The position numbers and the translations under genes are program-made. A stretch of DNA of 64,000 nt from Microbacterium sp. TNHR37B. Lineage in GTDB: Bacteria > Actinomycetota > Actinomycetes > Actinomycetales > Microbacteriaceae. Positions 1 through 8,047 of this stretch are shown piece after piece (position 1 is the stretch's first letter; each line of letters opens with the position of its first letter). The stretch spans positions 434,001 to 498,000 of the forward strand of contig NZ_LQGV01000003.1 in assembly GCF_001620065.1 (NCBI RefSeq). The letters run 5' to 3'. Under the pieces are notes generated by a model. That model was not told the origin of the DNA and searched no databases. It saw only the letters and a program-made list of their open reading frames with translations.

Positions 1-145
1 CCAGACGCAGCCCCGCGATCTCGACCGGCAGGGTCTCCGTGTCGGCCTCCTGGAGACAGAGCAGGTCGGCGCCGTGAGTGTCCACGAGGCGATCCAGCTC
101 GTGGGCGGCCTTGTGCTTGTTCAGGTTGTACGAGATGACCTTCAT
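1..145 (-). CDS. Endonuclease/exonuclease/phosphatase (EEP) family protein, N-terminal part
   Basis: Only the first 48 codons are in the window; the gene continues beyond position 1. The translation begins MKVISYNLNKHKAAHELDRL and continues with a DLLCLQE segment. This start is typical of the EEP fold shared by exonuclease III and related phosphodiesterases: the Asn of SYN and the Glu of LQE are the usual metal/phosphate-site residues. The ATG at 145 directly precedes the conserved core, so little or nothing is missing at the N-terminus. Nucleic-acid hydrolysis is inferred from the family only; the substrate cannot be told from this fragment. It reads away from truA and is probably a separate unit. 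Confidence 0.7.
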   Translation of the reverse strand, partial: MKVISYNLNKHKAAHELDRLVDTHGADLLCLQEADTETLPVEIAGLRL

Positions 146-194
146 GCCGGAGCCCAGCCTAGGCGCTGTCGCCGTGTGTCACCTATGAGAGCCG

Positions 195-1031
195 TCAGTC
201 CTCGTCGAGGCTGCGCCGCGCGCGCGTCTGTTCGGCGCGCAGGGCGAGCAGGTCGTCGGCGGGATAGCCCACCTCGGCAAGAGTCAGCCCGCGGGCGGCG
301 AGCACCTTCGTCTCGCTCGTCCGCTCCCCCGCTTCCCGGATCTCGACGACGTCGCTCGGGGTCAATCGCCCCTGCCCGACACCGACGCAGGCGCCGACGA
401 GCGCGCGCACCATGCTGTGACAGAAGGCGTCGGCCTTGACGTTGGCCACCAGGACGCCGTCGTCGGCGCGGTGCCAGTCGAACTCGAGCAGGGTCCGAAT
501 CGTCGTCGCGCCGTCTCGCCACTTGCAGTACGCCGCGAAGTCGTGGAGTCCGATGAGAGATCGGGCCGCCTCGTCCATCGCGTCGACATCGAGCATCGCG
601 TTCACCGTCGTGGTGCGCAGGCGGTCGAGCGGGTCGTAGCCGGTGGCCCGGTCGGCGATGCGGTAGCTGTAGCGACGCCAGACGGCCGAGAACCGGGCGT
701 CGAACCCCGCAACGGCGATCGTGGAGCGGTGGACGGCGAGATCGGGGTACTGCCCCAGGACACCGGTCAGCCGCGCCGCCAGCGCGTCGGGATCGGGGTT
801 GCGTCCCTTGGCGAGCCGAACCTGCTGCGCCTCGGTGAGGTCGAGGTGCGCCACCTGACCAGAGGCATGCACGCCCGCGTCGGTGCGGCCGGCGACCACG
901 AGCGTGGGATCTCCGCCGAGGATCCGTGCGATCGCGGCTTCGAGCGTGCCCTGAACCGTGCGCAGCCCCGGTTGCCGGGCCCATCCGCGGAAGCCGGTGC
1001 CGTCGTAGGCGAGATCGAGACGCAGTCGCAC
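195..1031 (-). CDS. truA: tRNA pseudouridine(38-40) synthase TruA
   Basis: The enzyme converts uridines 38-40 of the tRNA anticodon arm to pseudouridine in the cytoplasm. The 278-residue product starts MRLRLDLAYDGTGFRGWARQ and carries the catalytic motif GRTDAGVHA with Asp51 as nucleophile, followed by the second half with the YRI and CHSMVR segments. Length fits the family. The GTG start at 1031 has no Shine-Dalgarno sequence but has TAGGCT exactly 6 nt upstream, so a leaderless transcript is likely. In many actinobacteria truA directly follows rplQ. Here a PfkB kinase and an acetyltransferase gene intervene, consistent with truA having its own promoter. Confidence 0.95.
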   Translation of the reverse strand: MRLRLDLAYDGTGFRGWARQPGLRTVQGTLEAAIARILGGDPTLVVAGRTDAGVHASGQVAHLDLTEAQQVRLAKGRNPDPDALAARLTGVLGQYPDLAVHRSTIAVAGFDARFSAVWRRYSYRIADRATGYDPLDRLRTTTVNAMLDVDAMDEAARSLIGLHDFAAYCKWRDGATTIRTLLEFDWHRADDGVLVANVKADAFCHSMVRALVGACVGVGQGRLTPSDVVEIREAGERTSETKVLAARGLTLAEVGYPADDLLALRAEQTRARRSLDED

Positions 1032-1037
1032 TCCGTC

Positions 1038-1043
1038 AGCCTA
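1038..1043 (-). promoter_or_regulatory. -10 box of a leaderless truA promoter
   Basis: TAGGCT on the minus strand ends 6 nt before the GTG of truA, and no ribosome-binding site is visible. In actinobacteria a TANNNT box at this distance typically places the transcription start on the initiation codon. No convincing -35 hexamer was seen. Confidence 0.5.
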
Positions 1044-1078
1044 GGCGCATCCGCGCGACGCCTTCCGCCCTCGAGTCC

Positions 1079-1963
1079 TCAGGAGGCCGCGTCCACCTCG
1101 CCGCGCGTCGGCGGATTGGCCCCGGCCCGCGAGACCGTGATCCCCGCCGTGACGGCCGCCCGCCGGAGGGCACGTGCGAGCGCCTCCTGCGAGGAGAAGA
1201 TCCCGTCGTCGTCGAGTGCGCTGGAGATGAGGCTGGCCATGTAGGCGTCCCCCGCGCCGATGGTGTCGACGACCTCGACGGGAAGGGCCTCGACCTCGAC
1301 GATGCCGTCGGCCCCGCGTGCGATGGCGCCCTCGCCGCCGCGGGTGATGACGACGATCCTGGGGCCGTGGGCGGCGATCTCGGCCAGCACCCCGTCGAGC
1401 GCGAGGTCGGGGTAGAGCCACGCGGCATCCTCGTCACTGAGCTTGATCAGGTCAGCAGCCGCGGCCGCGCGAGCGAACCTCTGCCGCGCCGACGCACGGT
1501 CGCCCACCAGGGCCGGGCGGATGTTGGGGTCGACAGTGACGAGGCGGTCACCGGCCGCACGCTCCAGCGCCTCGACCACTGCGGCGCCGCCCGGTTCCAG
1601 GAACAACGCGATCGAACCGGCATGCACGAGCGCCACGTCGTCGAGGGTGGGAGTGGGGATGTCCCAATCGATCGCGAAGTCGTACTCGGCCGAACCGTCG
1701 GAGCGCAGTCGTGCCCGCGCCGTCGACGTCGGCGCGTCGACCCACGAGTCGGCCGTCAGGGCCGCACCCGACGAGGCGATCTGCTCGGCGATGCGCGCAC
1801 CCCGCTCGTCACGGCCGAGACGCGTGAGGAGGCGCACGTCGTGGCCCTGTCGGGCCACGCCGACCGCGACGTTCGCGGGACTTCCCCCCACCAGTTCGCG
1901 CACCTCGGCACCGTCGATGATGTCGATCAGCGCCTCACCGATCACGAGAGCACGAGTGTTCAT
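1079..1963 (-). CDS. PfkB-family carbohydrate kinase (fructokinase-like)
   Basis: This 294-residue cytoplasmic protein belongs to the ribokinase/PfkB family, which phosphorylates sugars or nucleosides with ATP. The N-terminal sugar-binding signature GGSPANVAVGVARQG (about residues 26-40) and the C-terminal signature DTIGAGDAYMASL (about 233-245, with catalytic Asp239 in GAGD) are both intact. The substrate cannot be fixed from sequence; fructose or a related hexose is the commonest annotation for this subgroup. A run of six G bases lies just before the ATG and probably serves as ribosome-binding site. It sits between truA and a GNAT gene inside what is ancestrally the rplQ-truA junction, so it looks like an accessory insertion. 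Confidence 0.85.
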   Translation of the reverse strand: MNTRALVIGEALIDIIDGAEVRELVGGSPANVAVGVARQGHDVRLLTRLGRDERGARIAEQIASSGAALTADSWVDAPTSTARARLRSDGSAEYDFAIDWDIPTPTLDDVALVHAGSIALFLEPGGAAVVEALERAAGDRLVTVDPNIRPALVGDRASARQRFARAAAAADLIKLSDEDAAWLYPDLALDGVLAEIAAHGPRIVVITRGGEGAIARGADGIVEVEALPVEVVDTIGAGDAYMASLISSALDDDGIFSSQEALARALRRAAVTAGITVSRAGANPPTRGEVDAAS

Positions 1964-2011
1964 CCCCCCAGTCTCTCGCAGGTGCGTGGCGAGCCGCGAC
2001 CGCCGCGGGCG

Positions 2012-3052
2012 TCAAAATCGCTGCACGAGCGCGAGCGACCGCTCGGTGGCGACGAAGCCGAGGCGCTCGTAGAGGGCGTGGGCTCCGGAGGGGTTCTCGG
2101 TGTCGACGTCGAGGACGACTTTGCTGAGCCCCTCTTCGGCGATCGCCGCGAGCGACGCGGCGATGACCGCCGGCGCGAGACCGCGGCGCCGGTGGTCACG
2201 CACGACGCCGATGAGGTCGATGTAGGCGTGCGATGCCCCCAGCGTCTCCCAGTCGCTGCGATTGACGGACGCGAGGCACAGGCCCACGACGCGGCCGTCG
2301 GCGTCGAGCGCCAGGCGCGACAGATCGGGGCGCAGGAACTCGCCGTCGACGAACTTGCGCCAGCTCTCCTCCGTGGTGGGAAGACTCCCCCAGTGATCCC
2401 GGAACGCGTCGTTGCGCGCGGCGAGGACGTCCAGGGCCCGGTCGGCGGTATACGGGATCAGTTCCACGCCATCGGGGATCGTCGGATGAGGCGGGGCGAT
2501 GGACATGTCGCGCACCATCGTCGTGAACCAGCGCTCCACGCGCAGCCCCAGGGGCTCGGCGATCGTCACGACATCGGGGGTCGACTCCTCGGCGTAGACC
2601 TTGATCTGCAGGTCCCATTCCCCCGGCGGCGCGTCCGCGATGGCCTCGGCCAGCTGCTCGCGCGCGCGTACATAGCTCCAGCGCAAGGCGGCGGTGCCGA
2701 TCCCCCGCCGACGCCAGGCGGGATGGACCGCGCCGCTGATCGTCACGGTGAGGGTTCCCTCGCGCGATGGGTGGAGCATCGCACAGGAGAACGCGACGGC
2801 TTCCCCCTCGGGAGTGACGGCGATCACCGTGTCACGGCCATGATCGATGTAGCTCAGATCGAACGCGTCGGCGATGTCCTCGCGTGGCGTGATCCAGGTC
2901 GGGTGGTCGACCGCATCGGCAGCAGCCTGCACGCCGTGGATCGCGTCGATGTCGTCAGGGGTGGCGGTACGCCAGCCGGCGATGGCGGGATGGGTGGGCA
3001 GCGTCGGCGCCGGCGCGGGCCCGATCCGCTCTGCAAGGCTCTTCTCGGTCAC
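2012..3052 (-). CDS. Tandem GNAT-family N-acetyltransferase
   Basis: This 346-residue protein contains two GNAT folds, as in mycothiol synthase (MshD) and related bacterial enzymes. The first acetyl-CoA loop is RRRGIGTAAL (near residue 115) and the second is RRRGLAPAVI (near 290), followed by the typical NPSGAHALYERLGF strand-helix-strand end. The acceptor substrate is unknown. It could be a MshD-like enzyme, but nothing in the context supports mycothiol synthesis. The start is a GTG with TAGGCT 6 nt upstream and no Shine-Dalgarno sequence, again suggesting a leaderless message. It lies just downstream of the rplQ terminator. Confidence 0.8.
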   Translation of the reverse strand: MTEKSLAERIGPAPAPTLPTHPAIAGWRTATPDDIDAIHGVQAAADAVDHPTWITPREDIADAFDLSYIDHGRDTVIAVTPEGEAVAFSCAMLHPSREGTLTVTISGAVHPAWRRRGIGTAALRWSYVRAREQLAEAIADAPPGEWDLQIKVYAEESTPDVVTIAEPLGLRVERWFTTMVRDMSIAPPHPTIPDGVELIPYTADRALDVLAARNDAFRDHWGSLPTTEESWRKFVDGEFLRPDLSRLALDADGRVVGLCLASVNRSDWETLGASHAYIDLIGVVRDHRRRGLAPAVIAASLAAIAEEGLSKVVLDVDTENPSGAHALYERLGFVATERSLALVQRF

Positions 3053-3058
3053 CGCGCC

Positions 3059-3064
3059 AGCCTA
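3059..3064 (-). promoter_or_regulatory. -10 box of a leaderless promoter for the GNAT gene
   Basis: TAGGCT on the minus strand is separated from the GTG at 3052 by exactly 6 nt. The same hexamer at the same distance precedes truA. No -35 was identified. Confidence 0.45.
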
Positions 3065-3113
3065 CGATGAGCCGCCGACGGCGGCGCTCCCCGACATCCG
3101 TGCCCGCAGACGC

Positions 3114-3149
3114 GAAGAAGCCCGCACCGAGACGGGTGCGGGCTTCTTC
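3114..3149 (-). terminator. Intrinsic terminator after rplQ
   Basis: A perfect 15-bp stem (GAAGAAGCCCGCACC at 3114-3128 with its complement at 3135-3149) and a 6-nt loop lie 20 nt after the rplQ stop codon. The T-rich end of the stem (TTCTTC) supplies the U-rich exit. It closes the infA-rplQ transcription unit and separates it from the acetyltransferase gene. Confidence 0.85.
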
Positions 3150-3168
3150 GAGCGTATGCGAACGCGGA

Positions 3169-3738
3169 TTACTCCGCCTTCTCCTCCGCGGGGGCCTCGA
3201 CGGCGTCCGCAGCGGCGGCTTCGGCCGCAGCGCCTTCTTCGGGCGACTCGGCGCCCGCCTCGGCGGCCTCGTCCGACACGGTCTCCTCAGCGACGGGAGC
3301 CTCCTCGGCGGGAGCCTCCTCGGCCGGGGCGGCAGCAGCTGGCGCCGCCGACTTCTTCGCGGACTTCGGCTTCGGGTTCACCGGCTCGAGAACGAGCTCG
3401 ATGACGGCCATGGGGGCGTTGTCACCCTTGCGGTTCCCGACCTTGGTGATGCGGGTGTAGCCGCCCTCGCGCTCGGCGACCAACGGGGCGATCTCGGCGA
3501 AGAGGACGTGCACGACTTCCTTGTCACCGATGACCGAGAGCACGCGACGACGCGCGTGCAGGTCTCCGCGCTTGGCGAAGGTGATGAGACGCTCGGCCAG
3601 CGGACGGAGCCGCTTCGCCTTGGTCTCGGTGGTCTTGATCGACTTGTGCGTGAACAGCGCCGCGGCGAGGTTCGCAAGCAGCAGGCGCTCGTGGGCGGGG
3701 CCGCCTCCGAGGCGGGGACCCTTGGTGGGCTTGGGCAT
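3169..3738 (-). CDS. rplQ: 50S ribosomal protein L17
   Basis: L17 binds 23S rRNA near the exit-tunnel side of the large subunit. The core (residues 1-120) is canonical, beginning [20 protein letters not shown]. It is followed by a tail of about 69 residues rich in Ala, Glu and Pro, with repeated [13 protein letters not shown] blocks ending in acidic residues. Such acidic C-terminal tails on L17 occur in actinobacteria and are not part of the bacterial core fold. AGGAG lies 8 nt before the ATG. It is the last gene of the infA-rpmJ-rpsM-rpsK-rpoA-rplQ unit and is followed by a strong terminator. Confidence 0.97.
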   Translation of the reverse strand: MPKPTKGPRLGGGPAHERLLLANLAAALFTHKSIKTTETKAKRLRPLAERLITFAKRGDLHARRRVLSVIGDKEVVHVLFAEIAPLVAEREGGYTRITKVGNRKGDNAPMAVIELVLEPVNPKPKSAKKSAAPAAAAPAEEAPAEEAPVAEETVSDEAAEAGAESPEEGAAAEAAAADAVEAPAEEKAE

Positions 3739-3794
3739 GTCAGTTACTCCTGGTGAAAAGTGTCAGCGAGAGACCCGGGGGTACCGGTGTCCGC

Positions 3795-4784
3795 TCAGAG
3801 GGTCTCGTCGTCGTAGCCGCCGTAGAAGTGGGCGCCGTCGAAACCGGGCACCGAATCCTTCAGCGACAGGCCGAGCGAGACGAGCTTGTCGCGCACCTCG
3901 TCGACCGACTTCTGACCGAAGTTGCGGATGTTCATGAGCTGCGTCTCCGACAGGGCGACGAGCTCGGACACCGTGTTGATGCCCTCGCGCTTGAGGCAGT
4001 TGTACGAACGCACCGACAGGTCGAGGTCTTCGATCGGCATCGACAGTTCGTTGGTGAGCACCTGCTCGACGGGCGCGGGGCCGATCTCGATACCCTCGGC
4101 CTCGACGTTGAGCTCGCGCGCCAGCCCGAACAGCTCGGTGAGCGTGCGGCCGGCCGAGGCCACCGCGTCGCGCGGGGCGATCGAGGGCTTCGTCTCCACG
4201 TCCAGCACCAGCTTGTCGAAGTCGGTGCGCTCGCCGGCACGCGTGGCGTCGACGCGGTAGCTGACCTTGAGCACGGGCGAGTAGATCGAGTCGATCGGGA
4301 CCTGGCCGGCCTCGGCGTACTCGTTGCGGTTCTGCGTGGCCGACACGTACCCACGGCCGCGCTCGATCGTCAGCTCCAGCTCGAAGCGAGCGCTGTCGTT
4401 GAGCGTCGCGATGACCAGCTCGGGGTTGTGGACCTCGACACCGGCCGGAGCGGAGATGTCGGCAGCGGTGACCTCTCCGGCACCCGTCTTGCGCAGGTAC
4501 GCGGTGATGGGCTCATCGCGCTCGCTGGAGACGACGAGCTGCTTGATGTTGAGGATGATCTCGGTGACATCCTCCTTCACACCGGGGATGGTGCTGAACT
4601 CGTGCAGCACACCGTCGATGCGGATGCTGGTGACCGCGGCGCCGGGGATCGACGACAGCAGGCTGCGGCGCAGCGCGTTGCCGATCGTGTACCCGAAACC
4701 GGGCTCCAGCGGCTCGATGACGAAGCGGCTGCGGAACTCGCCGATCTTCTCCTCGGTCAGAGTGGGACGCTGTGCGATGAGCAC
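3795..4784 (-). CDS. rpoA: DNA-directed RNA polymerase subunit alpha
   Basis: The 329-residue alpha subunit dimerises to scaffold RNA polymerase assembly. The N-terminal domain (about 1-230) has [20 protein letters not shown], and the C-terminal domain (about 245-315) contains [18 protein letters not shown] and the [10 protein letters not shown] helix-hairpin-helix that touches UP elements and activators. Translation starts with GTG at 4784, preceded by AAAGGA. The gene directly follows rpsK: the rpsD gene usually found between them is absent, and a perfect 13-bp inverted repeat occupies the 114-bp gap. Confidence 0.98.
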   Translation of the reverse strand: MLIAQRPTLTEEKIGEFRSRFVIEPLEPGFGYTIGNALRRSLLSSIPGAAVTSIRIDGVLHEFSTIPGVKEDVTEIILNIKQLVVSSERDEPITAYLRKTGAGEVTAADISAPAGVEVHNPELVIATLNDSARFELELTIERGRGYVSATQNRNEYAEAGQVPIDSIYSPVLKVSYRVDATRAGERTDFDKLVLDVETKPSIAPRDAVASAGRTLTELFGLARELNVEAEGIEIGPAPVEQVLTNELSMPIEDLDLSVRSYNCLKREGINTVSELVALSETQLMNIRNFGQKSVDEVRDKLVSLGLSLKDSVPGFDGAHFYGGYDDETL

Positions 4785-4854
4785 TATGTGTTCCTTTCAG
4801 TCACGTGCCCGCTATATGACACGTGGGTGTTCTGAGATGTTGAGTTGTTTCCGG

Positions 4855-4894
4855 CGACGGTCGGGAGGTCGGCGACCGATGCTCCCGACCGTCG
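4855..4894 (-). terminator. Perfect 13-bp hairpin between rpsK and rpoA
   Basis: CGACGGTCGGGAG (4855-4867) pairs perfectly with 4882-4894 across a 14-nt loop, starting 4 nt after the rpsK stop codon. No long T tract follows, so it may be a partial terminator, a processing or stabilising hairpin, or a regulator-binding site rather than a full stop. It occupies the position where rpsD normally lies. Confidence 0.5.
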
Positions 4895-4898
4895 AAAA

Positions 4899-5297
4899 TC
4901 AGACGCGGCGGCGCTTGGGCGGGCGGCAGCCGTTGTGTGCCTGAGGCGTGACGTCCTGGATGGACCCGACCTCGAGCCCGGCGGCGGTCAGCGAACGGAT
5001 CGCGGTCTCACGACCCGAGCCCGGGCCCTTGACGAAGACGTCGACCTTCTTGACGCCGTGCTCGGCGGCCTGGCGGGCGGCCGACTCGGCGGCCATGCCG
5101 GCGGCGTACGGGGTCGACTTGCGCGAGCCCTTGAAGCCGACGCCACCCGACGACGCCCAGCTGATGACGGCGCCCGAGGGGTCGGTGATCGAGACGATCG
5201 TGTTGTTGAACGTCGACTTGATGTGGGCGTGGCCCAGCGCGATGTTCTTCTTCTCCTTGCGGCGCGGCTTGCGCGCGGCGGACTTGGCCTGTGCCAT
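4899..5297 (-). CDS. rpsK: 30S ribosomal protein S11
   Basis: S11 sits on the platform of the 30S subunit and helps shape the E-site side of the mRNA channel. The 132-residue product has the family sequence [19 protein letters not shown] and ends [12 protein letters not shown], both diagnostic. A GGGAGAA ribosome-binding site lies 7 nt before the ATG. It is co-directional with rpsM upstream (41-bp gap) and is followed by a strong hairpin instead of rpsD. Confidence 0.98.
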   Translation of the reverse strand: MAQAKSAARKPRRKEKKNIALGHAHIKSTFNNTIVSITDPSGAVISWASSGGVGFKGSRKSTPYAAGMAAESAARQAAEHGVKKVDVFVKGPGSGRETAIRSLTAAGLEVGSIQDVTPQAHNGCRPPKRRRV

Positions 5298-5338
5298 GTT
5301 GCGTTCTCCCTAAATCCTTGGCTATGCCCGGCGAAGGC

Positions 5339-5713
5339 TTAGCGGGCCTTCTTCTTGCCGGCGACGGTGCGCTTCGGACCCTTGCGGGTACGCGCGTTCG
5401 TCTTGGTGCGCTGTCCGCGCACGGGAAGGCCGCGGCGGTGACGCAGACCCTCGTAGGAGCCGATCTCGACCTTGCGGCGGATGTCGGCGGCGACCTCGCG
5501 GCGAAGATCACCCTCGGTCTTGTAGTTCGCGTCGATGTAGTCGCGCAGCGCGACGAGCTGGTCGTCGCTGAGGTCCTTCACCCGGATCGACTCGTCGATC
5601 TCGGTCTGCTTGAGGATCTCGGCCGAACGGGTACGGCCGATGCCGTAGATGTACGTGAGGGCGATCACCACGCGCTTGTCGCGCGGGATGTCAACGCCGG
5701 CAAGACGTGCCAT
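5339..5713 (-). CDS. rpsM: 30S ribosomal protein S13
   Basis: S13 is a head protein of the 30S subunit; its tail contacts the P-site tRNA and it bridges to L5. The chosen ATG at 5713 gives [26 protein letters not shown] and a 124-residue product of normal length, with AGGAG 7 nt upstream. A longer reading frame extends to 5851 but has no family support. The C-terminus ([19 protein letters not shown] and a Lys/Arg-rich end) is typical. It follows rpmJ after a 148-bp gap and precedes rpsK. Confidence 0.98.
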   Translation of the reverse strand: MARLAGVDIPRDKRVVIALTYIYGIGRTRSAEILKQTEIDESIRVKDLSDDQLVALRDYIDANYKTEGDLRREVAADIRRKVEIGSYEGLRHRRGLPVRGQRTKTNARTRKGPKRTVAGKKKAR

Positions 5714-5861
5714 GCGGTTTCTCCTGGGAGTTGGTGGAGGTGTGGAGCAGGATCGGTGCCCGGGCCTCCGCCCCGGGGTGTCCCCTCCGAAGAGGTTCTG
5801 AACCTGCCAGTGTGTGTTGAGTTGTACGTTCCGGGCCGGATGCCGTGGCACCCGGAGCCCG

Positions 5862-5978
5862 TCAGCCCTGGCGCTGCTTGTGGCGCGGGTTGGACTTGCA
5901 GATCACCATGACGCGGCCGTGGCGGCGGATGACCTTGCAGTGGTCGCAGATGGGCTTGACGGAGGGGTTGACCTTCAT
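5862..5978 (-). CDS. rpmJ: 50S ribosomal protein L36 (zinc-binding form)
   Basis: This 38-residue protein binds 23S rRNA near the base of the L7/L12 stalk. It starts [20 protein letters not shown]. Cys11, Cys14, Cys27 and His33 form the zinc site, so this is the zinc-binding (C+) version; actinobacteria often hold a zinc-free paralogue elsewhere for zinc shortage. AGGA precedes the ATG by a few bases. It lies between infA and rpsM in the standard order. Confidence 0.97.
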   Translation of the reverse strand: MKVNPSVKPICDHCKVIRRHGRVMVICKSNPRHKQRQG

Positions 5979-6042
5979 GATTTCCTGATTTCGCTGTCTT
6001 CGCCGGGCAGGGGGAACCCTGGGGCGTTACTTCTCGACCGGT

Positions 6043-6264
6043 CTAGCGGTAGCGGTAGACGATGCGCCCGCGGGTGAGGTCGTAGGGCGAGAGCTCCACG
6101 ACGACACGGTCCTCGGGGATGATGCGGATGTAGTTCTGCCGCATCTTGCCGGAGATCGTGGCGAGCACCTTGTGTCCGTTGGTCAGCTCCACGCGGAACA
6201 TCGCGTTGGGAAGCGCCTCCGACACTGTGCCTTCGATCTCGATGACACCGTCTTTCTTAGCCAT
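6043..6264 (-). CDS. infA: Translation initiation factor IF-1
   Basis: IF-1 is a 73-residue OB-fold protein that occupies the 30S A site during initiation and stimulates IF-2 and IF-3. The product [20 protein letters not shown], ending RGRIVYRYR, is canonical. The ATG at 6264 was chosen over a longer frame (to 6387) because it gives exactly the family length. Only a short GAGG lies close to the ATG. It leads the infA-rpmJ-rpsM-rpsK-rpoA-rplQ unit, with a promoter about 95 bp upstream (TTGCCG, 17 bp, TACACT). Confidence 0.97.
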   Translation of the reverse strand: MAKKDGVIEIEGTVSEALPNAMFRVELTNGHKVLATISGKMRQNYIRIIPEDRVVVELSPYDLTRGRIVYRYR

Positions 6265-6283
6265 AGCCTCGCTGTCGCTTGCA

Positions 6284-6299
6284 CAGACCGGTCGGTCTG
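6284..6299 (-). promoter_or_regulatory. Palindrome in the infA leader
   Basis: CAGACCG-GT-CGGTCTG is a perfect inverted repeat 20 bp upstream of the infA ATG, downstream of the proposed transcription start. The 2-nt centre makes an RNA hairpin with the whole stem impossible, so a DNA operator (TetR-type sites often contain ACCGGTCGGT-like cores) or a smaller hairpin is more likely. No regulator is identified. Confidence 0.4.
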
Positions 6300-6358
6300 C
6301 GGGTGGATGGGATTCGGTGCTTCGACACGCCAATGAAGGCGCAAGGCACCAAAGATTC

Positions 6359-6387
6359 AGTGTACGTGATAAAGGTCGGGCCGGCAA
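6359..6387 (-). promoter_or_regulatory. Promoter of the infA operon
   Basis: On the minus strand TTGCCG (6382-6387) and TACACT (6359-6364) are separated by 17 bp, a plausible housekeeping-sigma promoter. The start would fall near 6352, giving an infA leader of about 88 nt. The -35 lies inside the loop of the terminator of the preceding gene, so termination and initiation signals overlap. Confidence 0.55.
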
Positions 6388-6404
6388 ACTGCGGGCCCGA
6401 CCTT
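6372..6404 (-). terminator. Terminator after the DsbA-like gene
   Basis: AAGGTCGGGCC (6372-6382) pairs perfectly with 6394-6404 over an 11-nt loop, beginning 7 nt after the stop codon of the DsbA-like gene, and is followed on the minus strand by TTTAT. It would isolate infA from the genes before it. Confidence 0.75.
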
Positions 6405-6410
6405 CCCGCG

Positions 6411-7091
6411 TCAGCCGTTGGTGAGTCGCGCGACGATGTCGGTCTCGGCATCGAAGGTGACGGGCACGATCGTCCCGTTGACGGCGAGCGTGGGCGTGCC
6501 CGTGGCACCGTCGGGAAGCTTCTGCGCCTTGGCGAAGTCGAGGAACTTCTGATCCAGGATCGCCTTCTCCAGCTCGGGCGTGACGTTCACGCCCGCATCC
6601 TTCGCGATCGAGACCATCTGCTCATCGGTGAGTCCCGCGCTCTGCTCCGCCGGCTGGTTGTCGTACATCGCGACGAGGAAGGCGTACGCGTTGGCCGGAT
6701 CTGCTTCGGCGACGGCATACATCGCCGCGGCCGAACGGCTCGAGAACTCGGTCCCCTGCGAGAGCCGGTCGAGGATCGCGACCGGGTGCACCTCGAGGGT
6801 GATCTTGCCCTCGTCGATGAGCTGGGTGATGGTCTTGCCCTCGGTCTTCTCGAACTGGCCGCAGTAGGGGCACATGAAATCGACCCACGTGGACACCGTG
6901 TCGGGGCCATCGCCGAACGTGATCGCACCGGTCTCCTGGTTGATCCCGCTGGAGTCGGGCGCGACCCCCGGATCGGTGGCCTTGTTGTTCATGATCATCA
7001 CGAGCACCACGACCACGGCCACGACGGCGACCACTGCAACACTCGTCCAGATCGCGAACCAGTTCGTCTTGCCCGATGCTGATTGCGCCAT
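6411..7091 (-). CDS. Membrane-anchored DsbA-like thioredoxin-fold protein
   Basis: This 226-residue protein has a single N-terminal membrane segment (about residues 11-34) and an extracytoplasmic thioredoxin fold of the DsbA/DsbG type. The active site is CPYC at Cys74-Cys77, and the cis-Pro loop is [10 protein letters not shown] near the C-terminus. It probably forms or isomerises disulfides in secreted proteins, an assignment based on family only. It has a Shine-Dalgarno-like AGGACGTGAGG and its own terminator. It sits between map and infA, where most genomes have no gene, so it is an insertion into the r-protein cluster. The Cys-paired surface protein at 20.5-31.1 kb is a conceivable client. 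Confidence 0.85.
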   Translation of the reverse strand: MAQSASGKTNWFAIWTSVAVVAVVAVVVVLVMIMNNKATDPGVAPDSSGINQETGAITFGDGPDTVSTWVDFMCPYCGQFEKTEGKTITQLIDEGKITLEVHPVAILDRLSQGTEFSSRSAAAMYAVAEADPANAYAFLVAMYDNQPAEQSAGLTDEQMVSIAKDAGVNVTPELEKAILDQKFLDFAKAQKLPDGATGTPTLAVNGTIVPVTFDAETDIVARLTNG

Positions 7092-7211
7092 GCCTCACGT
7101 CCTTCTCCGTCGGCACGCGCCGACACCGTCTGTCATTGTCTCACCCGGTCGCTATGGAACTCATGTGTCCAGCGCCGTGACAACCGCATCGCGGTTTCGA
7201 GCGCGACGCCG

Positions 7212-8045
7212 TCAGGCGATCGGTGCGGGGGTCACACCGAACGGCGCCAGGCCTGCGGCGCCGCCGTCTTCCGCCGTCAGCACCCAGATGCCGTCGGCGT
7301 GTACCGCCACGCTGTGCTCCCAGTGGGAGCCATCGCCGCCGTCGACCGTGGAGACCGTCCAGTCGTCGTCCTCCACGAAGGTCGCCTCCGACCCCGCGAC
7401 CACCATCGGCTCGATCGCCAGGCACAGCCCCGGCTTGACCTCGGGGCCCAGGTCGGCGACCCGGTAGTTGAAGACGGTGGGTCCCTCGTGCATGCGACGA
7501 CCGATGCCGTGGCCCACGTAGTCGCGGAGGATGCCGTATCCCTCCCCCGACGCCTCGATCGTCGTCTGCACGGCGTCGCCGATCTCGCCGACGCGACGCG
7601 CAGAGGCAAGGGCAGCGATGCCGGCCCACAGTGACGCTTCGGTGACCTCGGAGAGCCGCGTGCGCGCCGCGACGATGTCGGGACGCGAGGGGTCGGGGAC
7701 CACGATCGTGATCGCCGAGTCGCCGTTCCAGCCCCGGAACTGCGCCCCGGCGTCGATCGACACGATGTCGCCGGGCTCCAGAACGCGATCGCCGGGGATG
7801 CCGTGGACGACCTGATCGTTGACGGAGATGCACGTGGTGTGGCGGTAGCCCCGCACGAGCTGGAAGTTCGACTCCGCGCCCCGGGCGCGGATGACCTCGT
7901 CAGCGACGGCGTCGAGCTCCGCCGTGGTCACCCCCGGAGCGACCAGGCGTCGCGCCCGGTCGAGAGCCGCGGCGGTGATGCGGCCCGGCTCGATCATCGC
8001 CCGCAGCTGGGCGGGCGACTTGTACAGCGAGCGGCGCAGTCCCAC
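7212..8045 (-). CDS. map: Methionine aminopeptidase, type I
   Basis: The enzyme removes the initiator Met from nascent proteins in the cytoplasm. All five metal ligands are visible: Asp98 (SIDAG), Asp109 (GDSAIT), His179 (GHGIG), Glu212 (IEPM) and Glu243 (WEHS), plus His81 in VVHGIP. The length of 277 fits type I actinobacterial enzymes. The start taken is the GTG at 8045, only 2 bp after the adk stop; an internal ATG at residue 17 is possible but would trim the N-terminal helix. It is the third gene of secY-adk-map and is followed by a DsbA-like gene instead of infA. Confidence 0.95.
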   Translation of the reverse strand: MGLRRSLYKSPAQLRAMIEPGRITAAALDRARRLVAPGVTTAELDAVADEVIRARGAESNFQLVRGYRHTTCISVNDQVVHGIPGDRVLEPGDIVSIDAGAQFRGWNGDSAITIVVPDPSRPDIVAARTRLSEVTEASLWAGIAALASARRVGEIGDAVQTTIEASGEGYGILRDYVGHGIGRRMHEGPTVFNYRVADLGPEVKPGLCLAIEPMVVAGSEATFVEDDDWTVSTVDGGDGSHWEHSVAVHADGIWVLTAEDGGAAGLAPFGVTPAPIA

Positions 8046-8047
8046 GA

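Noticed and set aside
926..3070. A 714-codon plus-strand frame across truA, the kinase and the acetyltransferase
   Set aside because: It is the antisense shadow of three well-supported genes, and the protein has no family features.
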